Assembly: GCF_002994745.2 (NCBI RefSeq)
Contig: NC_037092.1
Coordinates: 73,504,324 to 73,568,323 of the forward strand
Direction of reading: 5' to 3'
DNA length: 64,000 nt
Source: Rosa chinensis
Taxonomy: Eukaryota > Streptophyta > Magnoliopsida > Rosales > Rosaceae
Shown here: in pieces, positions 17,042 through 33,360 of the stretch
How positions within the stretch are numbered: the stretch's first letter is position 1
Layout: each line of letters begins with the position of its first letter
The notes under the pieces: generated by a model
The model's input: only the letters and a program-made list of their open reading frames with translations
Told to the model about the DNA's origin: nothing
Databases searched by the model: none
Made by a program: the position numbers and the translations under genes

Positions 17042-17786
17042 GATCTTTTCATAAGCTGTTTTTCACTCGATCATCCGCGAGTGTTAGATCTTATCCAATT
17101 CACATTCATTCAACTTGCATGGTCAGTTTCCGCTCATATTTGCCTCTTTTGTTTTCTACTTTTTACTTTAATTTTTTTCTTTTAATTTTTATTATATTCT
17201 GATACACAAACAGACTTATGTTACTAGATCAAATCATTATATGGTCGCTCGGCTCTACGGTAAATATGAGATACCATTTATTTGACAAAACTGGATGTAT
17301 ATAAAACTAAATGTCACAATCTTGTGAAGAGTAGTATTAATCTTGTGAACAAAGGATGATGGGTGATGGATAGACATAATTGTTTATCACTAATACACGC
17401 AGAGCTGTGAGAGATTCTTATGATTGATGAGTAACGTATGGAATTAGATGCTTTAATTTACCTTTAAAATCAATGAAGGGGTCACCTGTACAGACAAGTA
17501 TAACATTACATGCCCAAATTAGCTGAGCTCATCATTGGGTGAATGAAGATGGAAAACAGGTTCTTGGCCTCTTACCCACTACTACAAAAATAATATAACT
17601 TGTTATTTGATAGTCAGGCAGAACCCTTTACATTACATAACCTACAAATTTGGAATTGGCCCTCAAAACATGAATGTAGGGCCAAGTTGGAATGGGTAAA
17701 GAGACAAAGTAGAAGTACAAGCACCAAGAGAACTGGGGCTCTAACTTATACAGGAAAGCCCTTTTTGTTTTCCCTAGTGGTGTTCA
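17042..17786. other. Spacer 3' of the RINGv gene
   Basis: AT-rich DNA. The right part is probably the 3' UTR of the minus-strand RINGv gene. No coding exon seen. Confidence 0.4.
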
Positions 17787-19803
17787 TTATAGTATTTTGA
17801 AGTGGAAAAGCCATGAAATAACAAAGGCAATGATCATGCAAGCAAGCAGGAAATTCATAATGCGGCGGCCATGCCACATGGTTTGGGTTTCAACCATGAT
17901 CACAGATGCTGCTGGTTGTGTTGAAGGGGATGTTGGGGCGATGGCTCCATTTGCCTCGTTGATCTGCTCACCAACTATGTTAAATGCAACGACACCACAG
18001 ATCTCGCAGATTCTTGAAAATAAACGAAACTACTTTTGTTAACTATAGAAGCAAAACTATGTAGAATATGAATTCAATGGAGTCAGGTATGCAATGTAGC
18101 AAGAATATGAATTCAATGGAGTCGGTTATGCAATCTAGACCGATTGAGATAAGAAAGCAAGATTTAGAGGGCAGGTTATGGTGATTTATACAATGGGCAT
18201 AGTCACAAGCAATAGTAGATTGTATAGTCAACAACACAAACTCAACAGTAAAGATGAGGGCTATAAATACTAAAAGTGATTCAACAAAACTATCAATGTG
18301 CTGTCATCAACATGTCAGTCCATTAGCATGCACAATGGCCAAAATAAACAATAATTGGCATGCCTTCTCTGCATATCCATTACTCAATCTTGGTTATTCA
18401 TGTACATAACAGATATAATACCTAATAAAGCAAGTCTTAACCATCTCCATTTAAAGGTTACCTTATGGTGTTTTCAAGTCATGCAAGCCTATTAAGCTAC
18501 ATTTCCTGTTATCAGAATTTGGATGTTTTCTCTTCATCCATCAACTCGGCACATTAAAAGTAGCATTCTCTTGTTTGTCAGCAGTTCATGTTAAGTTGAT
18601 CTGTTCAGTTTGATTTCTTAACCAAACAGTGCCTCCCTCTCTTCTGGAGATGATATAGTATGCAAGATCTAAGCGTTTCAGCAAAGTTATCACTTGCCCA
18701 GTTATAAGTAAGAAAGCAAAAGGGGAACTCCACATATAGCTATCTCTTCATTGTCATAAGCAAACTCAACTTCTGAACTTCAATGCATCATGATTCATGA
18801 CATTTAGTTCTTTATACGAAACAGGGACAGACCAGTACAAAACAGAAGCTTTTAAACACTGGCAGAGAGTTATATGAGCAGAGAATTCTTGACAGCTAAT
18901 GGAGCTCCACTCTAGCATATAGACAAGTCAATTAGTTTGCATTGGACCCCATACTTTCCAGTCTGCACTAAAAACTAATCACGTGGATATGAAAACTACT
19001 CATAAGGATCCATATCTTTAGGTTGGATGGGTCAAATAGTGACCACAAGATTCTTCTTCTTCTAGATAGCTATGATATGCCTTCTATTCTACATTAGTTC
19101 CATCTCATTCAACTTGCTAGTAAGTAGCAAAAGAGCAAGAACAATGGTGAGTATTACATGAAAGGAAACTACTAAACTAGTATGCATTTGAATAAGCTAA
19201 ACTCAGAGACGACTAGCAAGGTTCTGATATTTTTTGGTATTATTCTTTAAAACTAAAGGGTTCTTATAGTAAGATCATGGTTTAGTAAGTAAATGCACAA
19301 TGCAGAGACTACTGAGAATTCAGCTAAAGAAAGTTAAACATAGTCCTAAGGTTCATGATTGAAGTAAATTTCCACCAAAAACAAGCCAAATCCCTTCATT
19401 AGGGGCAAATGGGTGTCTAGAATCCGCAACAAAAACCAAGAATTTAACATAAAGACAAGAACTTTACTCACGTATCACCCTTGATCTTGAACCAAGTCTC
19501 AGCACATTGCTTATGAGCAGCACCCAAATCACCCTTGCAAGAACATCCCAAGTCAATTGGAAGCCCAGAAGAGTCCAACCCACCACCCTCAAAACCCAAG
19601 TGGCAAATTCTACAAATTCTCTCAACCTTACTCAAATGCACCACCACCTTATTCTTCAGCTCCAAAACCCCACTCTCCAAATCCACACCCTCCAAAGAAC
19701 AACAATCCGACCCACAAGAATCAAACGTGGACTCATCCGAAACGGACACGTCACTCACAGAATGCCTGTGACTCTGCGCAGCTTCAACAACAGCCAACAT
19801 CAT
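17787..19803 (-). CDS. RINGv (RING-CH, MARCH-type) zinc-finger membrane protein, probable E3 ubiquitin ligase
   Basis: Two exons, 19803-19472 and 18012-17787, split by a 1.46-kb intron, join in frame to 185 residues. The C4HC3 RINGv finger is complete across the splice: C64, C67, C87, C89, H97, C100, C113 and C116, with the typical CSCKGDLGAAHKQCAETWF core. A single hydrophobic segment near the C-terminus (NFLLACMIIAFVISWLFHF) should anchor it in a membrane. RINGv proteins usually recruit E2 enzymes to ubiquitinate membrane proteins; target and compartment are unknown here. The acidic N-terminal 60 residues look disordered. Two adjacent ATGs open the frame; the first was chosen. Confidence 0.9.
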
Positions 19804-19999
19804 TGGTGAAAACCCAGACAGAAAATCTGAGTGGAGAAGAAGAAGAAGAGCATTTGGGGTCTTGAAGTGAAGAGAATAATGCGGGTGGGGTTATGGAGTA
19901 GGTGGCATTTGATTTCTGTGTTTTAATGTAAAAATCAATGTCTGTGTCTAAAAGTGTCTCGATCACAACCTCTATCACTGTCTTTGTGTGTAAACATGT

Positions 20000-22749
20000 A
20001 TGTCAGTTTTCGAGCAATGTTGTTGTGGAAAAAGAAAAATGCAAGAAACAAAGAAAAGAAAGAGGTGACTGCTTAGCAGAAAAGATAATAGAACGAATTA
20101 TGAGGAGGCTGGTAGGGTAGAACTCAGAGTACAGGGAAATATTAAAGGTCAAACAATGAAAGACTTGCAAGGTCTTTAATGGCTACCAGTTGTGGGTGGG
20201 CACATTGATACTGACACAAGAAAAGAAAGAATTTTTTGTGTGTGACCCTTTCCAAAACCTTCACTTATATCAATTAGTTACTAATTTTGTAGCATTTTAC
20301 CCTACGTCTCTATGATGTTGAAACTTGAAAGACCGACTTTAATTTCGCTTGTTTCGGAAACTAACATTTAATACAGTGACAACTGATAAGATATTTTTCT
20401 CCGTTGGAGTGTTTAAGCTTCCTCTCAAAATGGGGTCCAATCCGGCTCCAGGGATTAGTCCTTGCCTACGGGCAGGAGATATCCTAGTATAACCAAAAAA
20501 AATGCAAACTCCACTTCAATGTAATAGAGAATGAAAATAGAAATAATTGCTCATCTTTCTTTTCTTCTTTATGTTTTTTATTTTAAGTTGATTTGTATTT
20601 TAATGCATGTGGATCAGAAAATTCAAATAAACCACAATACAGTACCAGACAACAAATCCATAGTGTCGGTATAGACCAAAAGATAACCAATGTGAGCCTC
20701 GGGGTACCACATTTTATTACTATAAATATACATGTTCTCTTTCAATCAGTTATAAGCAAACAAGATAATGATATATCTTAAGTTCTTAACCTAGCAAAAA
20801 TACACCTACATAAAACAAGAACCAGAGCGAAAACGTTGAATGCTTTTATCTACTTGACATGATAGAACTGGAATTTAAGCATTTGGAACAAGAACCTCTT
20901 TCTTTTCTTCTTTTTCTTACAATTCTGATTTGATCTCTCACAGAATATTAGTATAATTGGCTTATTACAGATAATCATGCTCTTCGAGTTATAAATCACA
21001 ATAACAATGAGGACCATCTTCCACTATTGAATGTTTATTCGGATGATTTTATAGGTGTAAGATAATCTGGCATCATTGCCACAAGGGTTGGTCTGCTTTC
21101 AAGTTTTTATAGGTAAACAGGGACCAACTAAATCTGCAGAGATTTAAACGATAACCATCTGCAAAAAAAAATTATTAAAGAAGGAACTGCATTATACTCG
21201 CGGTAGAAAAATTATCCATCACCAAATAATAGACTTCTGTTATGAGGGTTTATGAATCTTTCAGGCGAATATTCCTTCACAATCTCATTGTCATTTGGTT
21301 ATATGTCAGAACAAGCAAGCACATAAAACCTGAATTATCATAACACGATCAGAGGGTCAGCCCCATGAAGGATTTGACATAGAAAGCATGACATGATCAG
21401 TACTACGAACTTCTGCTTAGAAAGATTTTCAAGCAGATTATCAGTTGCACAGAGCAGCTAGGAGTGAGTAACAAGCCTTTGAATAATGACATGTCATGGT
21501 ATTGCCACAGAGCATGAAAATGACTGTATTTGAACTTAAACAGAAAATGTTACTACCCCAAGTTGCTAACCAGCATGAACAGCCACCCAGGATACAATCA
21601 CCTACACAAGCTCATCCTAGATCCGAAAACAACAGTAAACTAAACAGAAAATACTATCCAGCATAAGCAGCCACCCTGGATGGAATCATCATACATATGC
21701 ATATCTGAAGTGCTAAATGGAAGGTCTGAAAACGACAGTAAACTAAACAGAAAACATCAATACTCAAAACTTACTATCCAGCATAAGCAGCCACCCTGGA
21801 TAGAATCATCATACATATGCATATCTGAAGTCCTAAAAGGAAGGTCCTCATTGTGATAGACGGAAAACAACAGAATCCCACATGATTGCAGCATAGAACG
21901 GTAATTTTGATTCTGTTAACTCACATCGATCATTCAACATCAGCAACTATGCTATCTGAAAGTGAAACTAAACAAACTGAATTGACGGGTGTCCATGTCA
22001 AATTGATGTTGGATGTTGAAAGATGGATGCAAGTTAACAGAATCAATTTACCCATCTTCACTAGCCTTGTCAAAGTTACAAGAGATATGAGCCAAAATTG
22101 CAACAGAGCATCAAATAAAATCGAGTTACTGTATCAGATACAAGAAACTGCAAGCCACTGTCACATCACACAATACCATTATCTTACCGTGCCAATATAT
22201 GTCCTACATGTGAATCAAAAAATAAATAAAAATATGTTCTACATGAACACAACTATCAATACAATAGAAGCAACCTTAATTTCAAAAGATAATCAGACAG
22301 TGTCCTAGTTGAATGCATACCAGAAGACTAATTGTACCTTTTTCCCCTTAAAAGGGGGAAGGGGGGAGGAAAGCCAAAAGAGCAACTTCCAAAATCAAGG
22401 CTGCTAACATGGTTTTGACAAAACAACCACTCTGAAATGCAAGCAGATTTTTCAAATAATATGCAAGAAGAATACAGGGAACACAGAAAGCAAACTCAGT
22501 CATGCTCAATCTTTTTCTTGATAAAAATTCCATTTGAATTGCTGAAATTCCAAAAAGTGAAAAGTTTATTCTAACTTCAATACACAAGGATGTTACAGTG
22601 GAGTATCAAATCTAGTCAAACTGATTTTTGAAATTAAGAACTACCATATTTGAGCAAAATTCTCCCAATGGAGGTACAACTAAGAAATTCAAAATAACAT
22701 CAGAGAATTACAAATCAGGCAACACAATCCCTAAAAAGGAGGAAATGCA
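20000..22749. other. Spacer upstream of the RINGv gene and downstream of mS34
   Basis: No exon with family resemblance was found. A possible retroposon 3' tail (CCTACGGGCAGGAGATATCC followed by an A run) lies near 20450-20505, and a tandem repeat block lies at 21535-21860. Confidence 0.5.
21535..21860. repeat. Tandem repeat of about 110-120 bp, three copies
   Basis: Two close copies (about 21625-21726 and 21727-21846) share CAGCATAAGCAGCCACCCTG and CATACATATGCATATCTGAAG. A more diverged copy lies just before them (from about 21535, with CAGCATGAACAGCCACCCAG). Confidence 0.8.
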
Positions 22750-24160
22750 TCAAGCTGGTTGAACTTCAGGTGTTGCTGGAGCAGTTTCTGTTGGTTTAGT
22801 CATACTTGGAACACTTTCAGTCGACTTAGATAAGCTTGGAATGTACCTCCAACCACGCTTGTGGACTCCACTTATTTTCTTGGGAGCATCTGCAGCTGGC
22901 AAGCCTGCAACATATTCTACTATATTAACTTCATAGCAAAGCCTAACCCAGAAAAAAAAAAAAAATAGAGAACATTATTTGAGCAGTTCTGATTTTTCAC
23001 AACTACAAGTCTACACAGTTTTAAAAGAAATAAAGAATCAAGACTCTAAAAAGAAGGAACCTCTTATATAGGTAATCCATGTATATATGCATCACATCTA
23101 TATGTTCAAGCACTTAGGGAGGTAGATAGAGGGTCAATATCACATTATCAATTACAAAGTTCTCACCTATAATTAAAGCTAGGTTGCATGCACACAATCA
23201 CAGTTCAACATACTCTGACCAGGAAGATGCATGTTCAATCTCCTATGCAAGTATATCTAACCATTTTCCTAAACAATTCTTTGGACCAAAACCTAGACGC
23301 ACCAATTCCCAACCATTCAGGACACGTTGTTCCAAACAAACGTAATTATTAAGCGATACCACAAGTGAATTATCAAAATTCAGCCACCACCACACAAATG
23401 GTGCATAGAGGATCAAAATGACATGAACAACCCATCAGAAAACAAACATTGATCAGAGTAGTAAGCCTAATCGAGTAGACCCTGCTACTTCCACTAACAA
23501 AACCAACCAACTGGTAGACAATTATAATTCCCTTGAGTCACTTCTTCACACTAGACACTTTTAAATGAATAAGTATCGAAACCAATCCTATCTAATAATG
23601 CAAATAAAACTAAAACTGAGCACACAAAAAAAAAAAAAAAAAAAAAAAAGGCCAATTCCATGAAATGTAAAACCCACCTTCCTTATGAACGACTCCCCAT
23701 GCCTTTCCATGCTTACCATCCTGTCAAAATTGAAAAACCAGCATAAACCCTAAACCCTTGAACAATCAAAAAAAAAAAAAAGGGAAAACCAACTTACACT
23801 CCCACATTACACCCAATCAATCAAATTCAAAACAATCGCAACCCCAATCGTATCTCAAAACCCAGCAATAAAACAAACCTTGTAAAGATTGATTTTGGTG
23901 ATCTGATACGAGACGCCGACCCAGTGGCTCTTAGCCATGTGGTACCCAAGTCCCCAATTGGGCAGATACTGTGCCACCTCGAACAGGTTCTTCTTCTTTC
24001 TCTTCTTCGGCTTAGTGGCCACCGGAGGAGAAGAACCGGCGGCGGCGGCGTCAGTAGGGTTTGGCGAAGCGGTGCTGAAGCTTCTGACGAAGCTCGACGT
24101 GAACCTCAATAACCCTACTGTTCGATCCGTCAATGCCCTCTGTGCGAGACTGCTCGCCAT
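22750..24160 (-). CDS. Mitochondrial small-subunit ribosomal protein mS34 (MRPS34 family)
   Basis: Three exons on the minus strand, 24160-23879, 23720-23678 and 22904-22750, join to 159 residues. The N-terminus MASSLAQRALTDRTVGLLRFTSSFVRSFSTA is Arg/Ser-rich and lacks acidic residues until later, as in a mitochondrial targeting peptide. A basic KKRKKKN patch is followed by the family core NLFEVAQYLPNWGLGYHMAKSHW and TKINLYKDGKHGKAWGVVHKEG, then a Lys/Thr/Pro-rich tail. Plant homologues are annotated as 28S ribosomal protein S34, part of the mitoribosome small subunit. Function is taken from the family; the match is from memory of its motif, not a search. Confidence 0.8.
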
Positions 24161-25405
24161 TTTCGACTCTCCAGCTTACGGCTCCGATTTGATTTTGGGA
24201 GGAGGCGAAAATGGTTTAAGGGGTTTAGTATTATTTCGGAATGACCCCGTGAGTTTTGTTATTTTGGTATTAACCCCGTATGCTATTCTTTTTGTGCAAT
24301 ACTGTCCCTAATTAAGATATTTTCGTTGCGTTTGTGATCGGGTGGGGTAATAGACCATGCACCAGCCAAATGAAGGAACTAGAGAAATTACAAAATGTGG
24401 ACCCCAATGTTTATTAGGGAGGGTTCTTTGTGTCACATCTTTGTTATTAATTATTTTTGGCAATCATGTCTAATAATTTCCTTGAAGATTATAGAACATT
24501 TCAAACCTAATGTATTAAAATACTAGAAATATCTTGATAAAGAGATGTGCCAGGGAACGAACGGTAACTAAACGTTTAAATTTTGACAAAGACGTAAAAA
24601 TTGAAACTCATATGTTAAGCTTTTTTATTTTTTTTACTTAAACAATGAATCCTCTATTGGGAGTATATTTGAGAGGTCCGAGCATATTTTAGAAAGAAAT
24701 GAGTCTGTTAAAGCAAAAGATAGATGAGGGAAGAGGGAGATGGGGCGAAAAGATAAACCTAGAGAAGGCAACTTGTATGGGTGGTACACTAGCAAATTGG
24801 GATTGTAAATTTCAACCCTACAGGCCTCCAATTTTTTGTTATGTCAAATTTCAGATTAGAACATAGAAAATTCCAGTAGGGCTTGCGATTTTTGGAGTTC
24901 CAAGTACAAGCTCGTGTATAATTTCTTAACCCAATGTTAGATGACTTGGATCTAATCTAGAGATTGGTGCGATTGCGGTTATCTAGAGTGAGTGGGTTAA
25001 ATCAGAAACAAGTGACTCTTCTCATCACACTAGATGATTAGAACCAGAAGCAGTGAATTACATTTGATAGGAATGTGAAGGGAAGCAAGTACATTTGATT
25101 TCATTTTAAGCAGAAGCACAAATCATAAGAATGGGAAAATATAAGCAAGCCAGCTAAACAGATACCAAAAGAGGAACAAGTAAAAACCAAAAGCTGCACA
25201 AAGTCACAAACCAGTAAAGATCATATCAAAGCTGCTAGATAAGCAAATCTCAATACCACAATGTCGAAATAAGCAAGTTACAGCAAAAGCAGCAACTGGA
25301 AGTTGATGTTCAAAGTTGTCCCCTCAACTCAACCAGCATTCATTCGCATACTAAACAAAAGATTACTACTAGAAGTTTGATATTAAAAGAAGGGGCTTGA
25401 TAGAA
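24161..25405. other. Spacer between mS34 promoter and beta-tubulin 3' end
   Basis: Promoter side of mS34 on the left. The right part (from about 25080) is probably tubulin 3' UTR. No further gene seen. Confidence 0.45.
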
Positions 25406-27846
<2,441 letters not shown>

Positions 27847-27960
27847 TTTCGTAGAGAGAGAAAGAGAGAAATCGGAAAATCTAGAGAGAGAAAGAGAGAG
27901 CGAGAGGAGACTAGGGCGAAAAATGAGAGACTTGAGTAGGGTCGAAGGGGAAGAGGGGGG

Positions 27961-27971
27961 CCTTATATAGA
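27961..27971 (-). promoter_or_regulatory. TATA box of the beta-tubulin gene
   Basis: Minus-strand TCTATATAAGG lies about 115 bp before the ATG, with a CT/GA-rich leader between. Confidence 0.65.
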
Positions 27972-28099
27972 GGGACTGAGCTGTAACCCTATAACGGCTC
28001 CATTTGAATTTTCTAATATTGGGGTTTTGCTTCTGTGTAATTTTGAAATGCCAGGGGATAATGGACGGTTGGATGTGCCCCACGTCAGGTCTGGTGGGG

Positions 28100-31000
28100 A
28101 GGGAACGAACGGTTTGTTGGGGGGCGCTCTGCGCTCTCTAGGGCGATTTTGAATTTTTAGAATTTACGGAGACAGCTGGACTCAATTTGACCCACTGGTC
28201 TACGATCCGGATTGGGGATGGGGGGAAAAGGACGGAATTGCCCCCGCCGATCTGGTTTGGCGACGAGATTAAAAGCCTGTACAAACCTCGTGCTCCGTGG
28301 GGAAAAAGCGAGGCCTCTGATCTGGTACAGCGCAGCAGGACAGGGGGGTTTTGCGTAGAGGTCGCATTCTATAAAAGATTCTAAACCCAACCACTTCCAG
28401 CCTTATTACTGAGGTAAAAATTCGGTCATTTGAGTTTTTATCCAGGTAAAAATTGAGTCGTTGGGTTTTCGCTATATTGGCTCGAGATGCAAAGTCGGAA
28501 AGAAAATGCGTGAATTTAGTGAGTCAGAAATGAGTCAACTTATCGATCTTTTTAAAAAAATTATTGACACTCGTTCTTAGTCAAGAGATTAAAAATGCAA
28601 TGGTGCATTTGGTGGAAGGAGTTTTCATCTCAAATACTTACCAAGGGTTTGGACTCGTTCTCAGTACCCACTCAACCGGAATAGATCCCTAATGAGTCAC
28701 TCTCACCATATTTTGACTCAAGAGTAGCAACATAAGATATGATAGCGCCTCGCAATTGTTTAACTTCTAATCCATGCCGGCAAGTGCACTTTTTATTTGT
28801 TAAATTCAGCAGACTAATTAAACTACAAAAATTACTAATCTCTTTGAAATACCGACCTTTCGAGTGTCCTAGTGAGTAAGCCAATTGGAGGGTAAAAGGC
28901 AATTCTTGCCACCCTTTTGTGTAAAAGAAAAAAGGCCAATAAATAAAATTAGATACATTGTTTCCGCAATAATTTCATTTATTTACTCAAAAGTTTTATC
29001 TCATGGAGATACTGCTAGTAAGCCCGTCGTTGAAGGCCACAATTACATCATTTCCATACATGCATACAAACATACAGATTCAAATGATTGTATTAAAGCA
29101 GCAGCAGAAGCGCGGGCCTTGACAGGGATTAAGTTTCGAAGGTAAGGAACATCCACAGCTGAACCATCTCATTACAGCTCGCCAAGACCCGCCGAGACCA
29201 CCCACAGACACCCTTGAAGAATAAGCTAGCTACACTTGCTGAAACAGTAAGCAATCTATATTTTGACGTTAACAGTAAGGAATCAATCAGTCACTATGTC
29301 CACCCAACCCATGTAAACCATTAACCATGGTATCAGCTACTGCATCCCTATGTAGTCTTTATAAATATTATTTATCCACTTTGTTCATTGCCAATAATTT
29401 TCTAGTCATAGGTTTGAACTTTTTAAAGATCTCTACCCCTCAACCCTCCGTGTACTTCATCCGGAACTTATTGAATAATCTAGTGTTCACCTCATCTCTT
29501 TTCCTTGAGTATTGTCCTTAAGAGAATGATCATAAAAAGTGTTCTTCTCATTTGGGCTATTGATCGGCCACTCAGTACGATCCATCAAGGATTTTAACCA
29601 TGAGGCTTATCTCCTATACTAACATTATTTTTAACATTTTTTTAATGGCTGATAATGGGACTATTTGGATATCGAAACATTAGTCACAGGTCTACACATA
29701 AACACCATACAAAAATAATAAATAAATGATCTAAGGACCACAAACTCGGTAAACAAAATAATCATAATTAGAGTTTCAGAATAGGATGCCAACACCAAGA
29801 AAGGCTCCCCCATAATCACACACAATATGAATATTTGCAACAACAAAAAAGTTCAGCATCAAGACGAGCATTATATGTAACAAGCAGCAAGGAAAGGTTT
29901 CGAACCAAGATTCTATTGTTAAATTTGGGGTCTAGAGATTCTACATTTCAATTTGAGATCTATTGACATGTATCACTCTTTGATAAGTGATTCTTTCAAA
30001 ACTCCAAGGCAAAGTTTATAGCCATTATTATTATGATGTGATTTGAAGCAATTTACCTTCTTATATTAGAAACAAATGGCCTAATAAAAATTTTGAATTT
30101 TTCACGAAATATTTAGCGTTGGGGATCTAGGTTCCCTTAACCCATTAATTCATAATATCTAAGGCATTGATAATCTAGAATTTAGGATTGCCTAGACCAA
30201 GATATTGCACAAACCAATCTGTTTGGTGTTGTTTTATATCATTCAAGATGTTAATAATCAAGAAGATTGCATAGTCCAAGATAGTGAATTTGCAGTCAAA
30301 GCAAAAGAGCATAAGATTGCATATAGGTTAAAAGACTGACATAGAGACATCATCCAAGCAACAAAAACAACATAATTGAAATAATCCAAGAGAAATGGCC
30401 TTCAAACACTCACTACAAAAACGTGTTAAGAGGTATCTTGATTCCTAACCATCAAAGACATCCTAGAATCAAACGGACCTATCACTTCTCAAAGCTAGTA
30501 TCTAGTATGACTAGTGATGATAGACAGGAGTTAAAAGCCTACTAGGTTTCCGACATTATCCTAGAGCGGGATGGAAAGCAGTATACTCAATCATAAATAT
30601 GTAGAAACAGATAGAATCCCTAACATATCACCAAATTACTAAAATCAATACTAAGAAGCAAATTTTGCAGAAACAAATTCTGTAGATTGAAAACAATCTT
30701 ACCACATAAAAAACAGATGACAGAGTAAACCTTTCTGCTAACTTTCAGCCCTTATGAAGTCTGCTTCGCCGAAAAAAGACGGGTCGAATTGAAAAGATCT
30801 ATTAATAAAAAATAAAAAAAAAGTGCACCAAAAAATAAATTAACGATAAAATCAATGAAAGAAGCTTAATAATGATATGATAGTTTAATGAAATTGATGC
30901 TCAAGTCAGCAGCAAAGGCAAATATCATCAACTTAAAAATAGAACTCCATATGGAACTGTATCTCAGGACGCCTTCACTGTATGTAAACCTAATAACCTC

Positions 31001-32199
31001 CACTTACGAGCTAAGAAGCAGGAGGATTTACAAGGAGCCAGGTAGCAAACTTGGTTTAGGTTCTAGCTGGTTTGGGTTCACTTTTCAGCTAAATGTTATT
31101 TGGGTTCACTTTTCAGCTAAATGTTATTTGTCTTGGTTGATTTTTATGTTTTATGTTTTATGTTAATTGGTAGCTGATAATTATCTCCCACTTTGTTTTG
31201 AATGATCATGAGAAGGCCATGTGAGGACTGATAAAAGACTTTTATTTAAGTAATCCTTAGGGCTACGATGCAAGGGTTGCTGTAACCTAGTATATACATA
31301 ACCTATTAAGAGAGTTTCTCAATCACAGATAAATCATATTGCTATTATCAGGTTTCTTTGCCGTATAACTTTTTTAACAACAGTTTAATTATGATCCTAT
31401 TGCTTTCTATCTCTCTTTTGTTTATGTATCCTTACGGCTCGGATGTATGGGTTGCTGTACATACCCTATTAAGAGAATTTTTTAGTGGCAGAAAAATCAA
31501 ATTGCTATTAGCCTATTATCGGGCTTCATTGCCCGATAACTCCTCTATCCACTACCTAACTCCATTCCTATTGCTTGCTTTCTCTTTCTTGTTTATGCAT
31601 GCATCTCTTTTTTCTATCTAGTGTGGATTACAGCAACTAGACAGCAGCTTATATGTCTGCCCTAGAAAAAGTAGAATTGATTAATCCTATGTTGAAGGCA
31701 CCCTCCCTATCCAATATCACTAGTCAGCACAACAACTAAGCTGAAGAATTAATTATCATTCACGGTTTATATAGTTAAATTGTGTTCACCACCTTCAGAC
31801 AAGTAGAACCGATATCTGTTTGATAGTGCAATTTATGAGCAAAAGAAATGTTGATTCACAGGCAACTTATATAGATAACAAAATGGAATACAGTGCTGTA
31901 GTACAAGTGAAATCGGGAACAGTCTCTAGAATACACCAACTCCTTAAACTCTTCCTCACTTTTTTGGGGATTTAACGTGCAAAATTCCCTATAATCTACA
32001 TAGTTTAGATGTTCTCCAATAATTGACTTCGCAACAACTCCTTACTAGATATTGACAATTATTAGTTGCCGACTTTTATCCCCTTTACAGAACCTCTTTT
32101 ATCTCTTCAATTACAATATAACATGACTTATAACTAATCTACTTTAAATGGTCAATTCTATTTTGTACAAGTTAAATACCAAATATCAAGTTGATTAAT

Positions 32200-32230
<31 letters not shown>

Positions 32231-33360
32231 CTGAATATCTCTACTTACAATATGCATGATAGCAAGTCAGCCAGCCTAAACATTAAAACTTGATAGGCAA
32301 TGTTGTTAATGTAATGTCAATAATGGTGATAGTACAAAGTTATATACCATAAAGAAGAAGCTTAGTACATTATAGGGAGTTTTAATGTTTAGCGATAATG
32401 CCTAGCACCTGCAAAGTTATCATGCTAAGTATTCATGGATTCATGAGAGGTTTTACCATCTTCCATCATCTCGACTTCTCATTAAAATAGTCAAAGGTCA
32501 CGAACGTTCCAGAATCCACTCATTCTAAAAATCATTACATTAAGAACATTTCCACCTTTTCAACATAATAAGTCTAAGAAACAAAAGTAACAGATTGATA
32601 AACGAGTTGGACAAAAAGAAAGATGCCAATAAGTTGATGCGTCTCAGCTACGTTTTCTATAAGAAAAAAGAATGAACAATTACGCGGGCTGTTTATTCCA
32701 GTGTAATACAAAAGCTCCAAGTAAGAAATACAAAAACTAGGTTTAAACGGGATGCAAAAGTGTAGGAATATGTAGATTCAGGAAGTAAGAACTCTCCAAT
32801 TAAGACAAGCTCCTAACTAGTTGGTTCAACGTCATTCGAGTGAAAAACAAGGGCAGTATTGTGACCACTGATGATTCTAAACCCAGAAGAAAACCACTAG
32901 CTAAGCCAAGTCGAGGAAAATATAATAAATAAACAAGTGACATGGTTGCCCTAAACACCTGAATGAACTTAGCATATAAGACGATGTAAATCATAGATCT
33001 TAATCTCTATAAATCAAGTGCCATCTCAACCACCATATGGAAAAGAAAGTAACAGCAATATGAAACTTCTGAATTTATAATGCTAATGTTAACACAAACA
33101 ATCCTAGTGATAAAATAGAATGCTGGAAAGTCAAAAACCAACAAACTTAACTGCCATTGAACTTCAGTTCCAAATACCATCTCCATTAACATGGCAGCAA
33201 CCTGAAAGGACAAAGCTAGCATAAACCACCCCGAAAGAAGAAAAAAGAGGCATGGAAGGGTGCATCACCTATATTGCTATCGCAATAAAACCAAAGAAAC
33301 TAACAGGACCCCACCCAAATGCAACCAAAAAGATCCACACTTGCAACACACCATCATCAA
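28100..33360. other. Gene-poor spacer
   Basis: About 5 kb of AT-rich DNA with no exon I can support. It holds a 28-bp tandem duplication near 31073-31128, a tandem duplication of about 165 bp at 31258-31597, and an (AT)n run at 32203-32230. The sequence ACCATGGTATCAGCTACTGC near 29325 recalls a copia primer-binding region but has no LTR beside it. Confidence 0.6.
31258..31597. repeat. Diverged tandem duplication of about 165 bp
   Basis: 31258-31427 and 31433-31597 align: GGCT.CGATG..GGGTTGCTGTA, CCTATTAAGAGA, AAATCA.ATTGCTATTA, CGTATAAC/CGATAAC, CCTATTGCTT and TTGTTTATG follow in the same order. Confidence 0.75.

Noticed and set aside
20440..20505. Retroposon 3' tail (GGGCAGGAGATATCC plus A run)
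   Set aside because: It resembles plant LINE 3' ends, but there is no upstream body or target duplication I can see, so it is noted only in the spacer entry.
22348..22587. 79-codon minus-strand frame downstream of mS34
   Set aside because: It lies after the mS34 stop in an AT-rich region, no family resemblance, no splice support.
29320..29345. Copia primer-binding-site-like ACCATGGTATCAGC
   Set aside because: No LTR ends before it and no gag after it; the match is too short to call an element.
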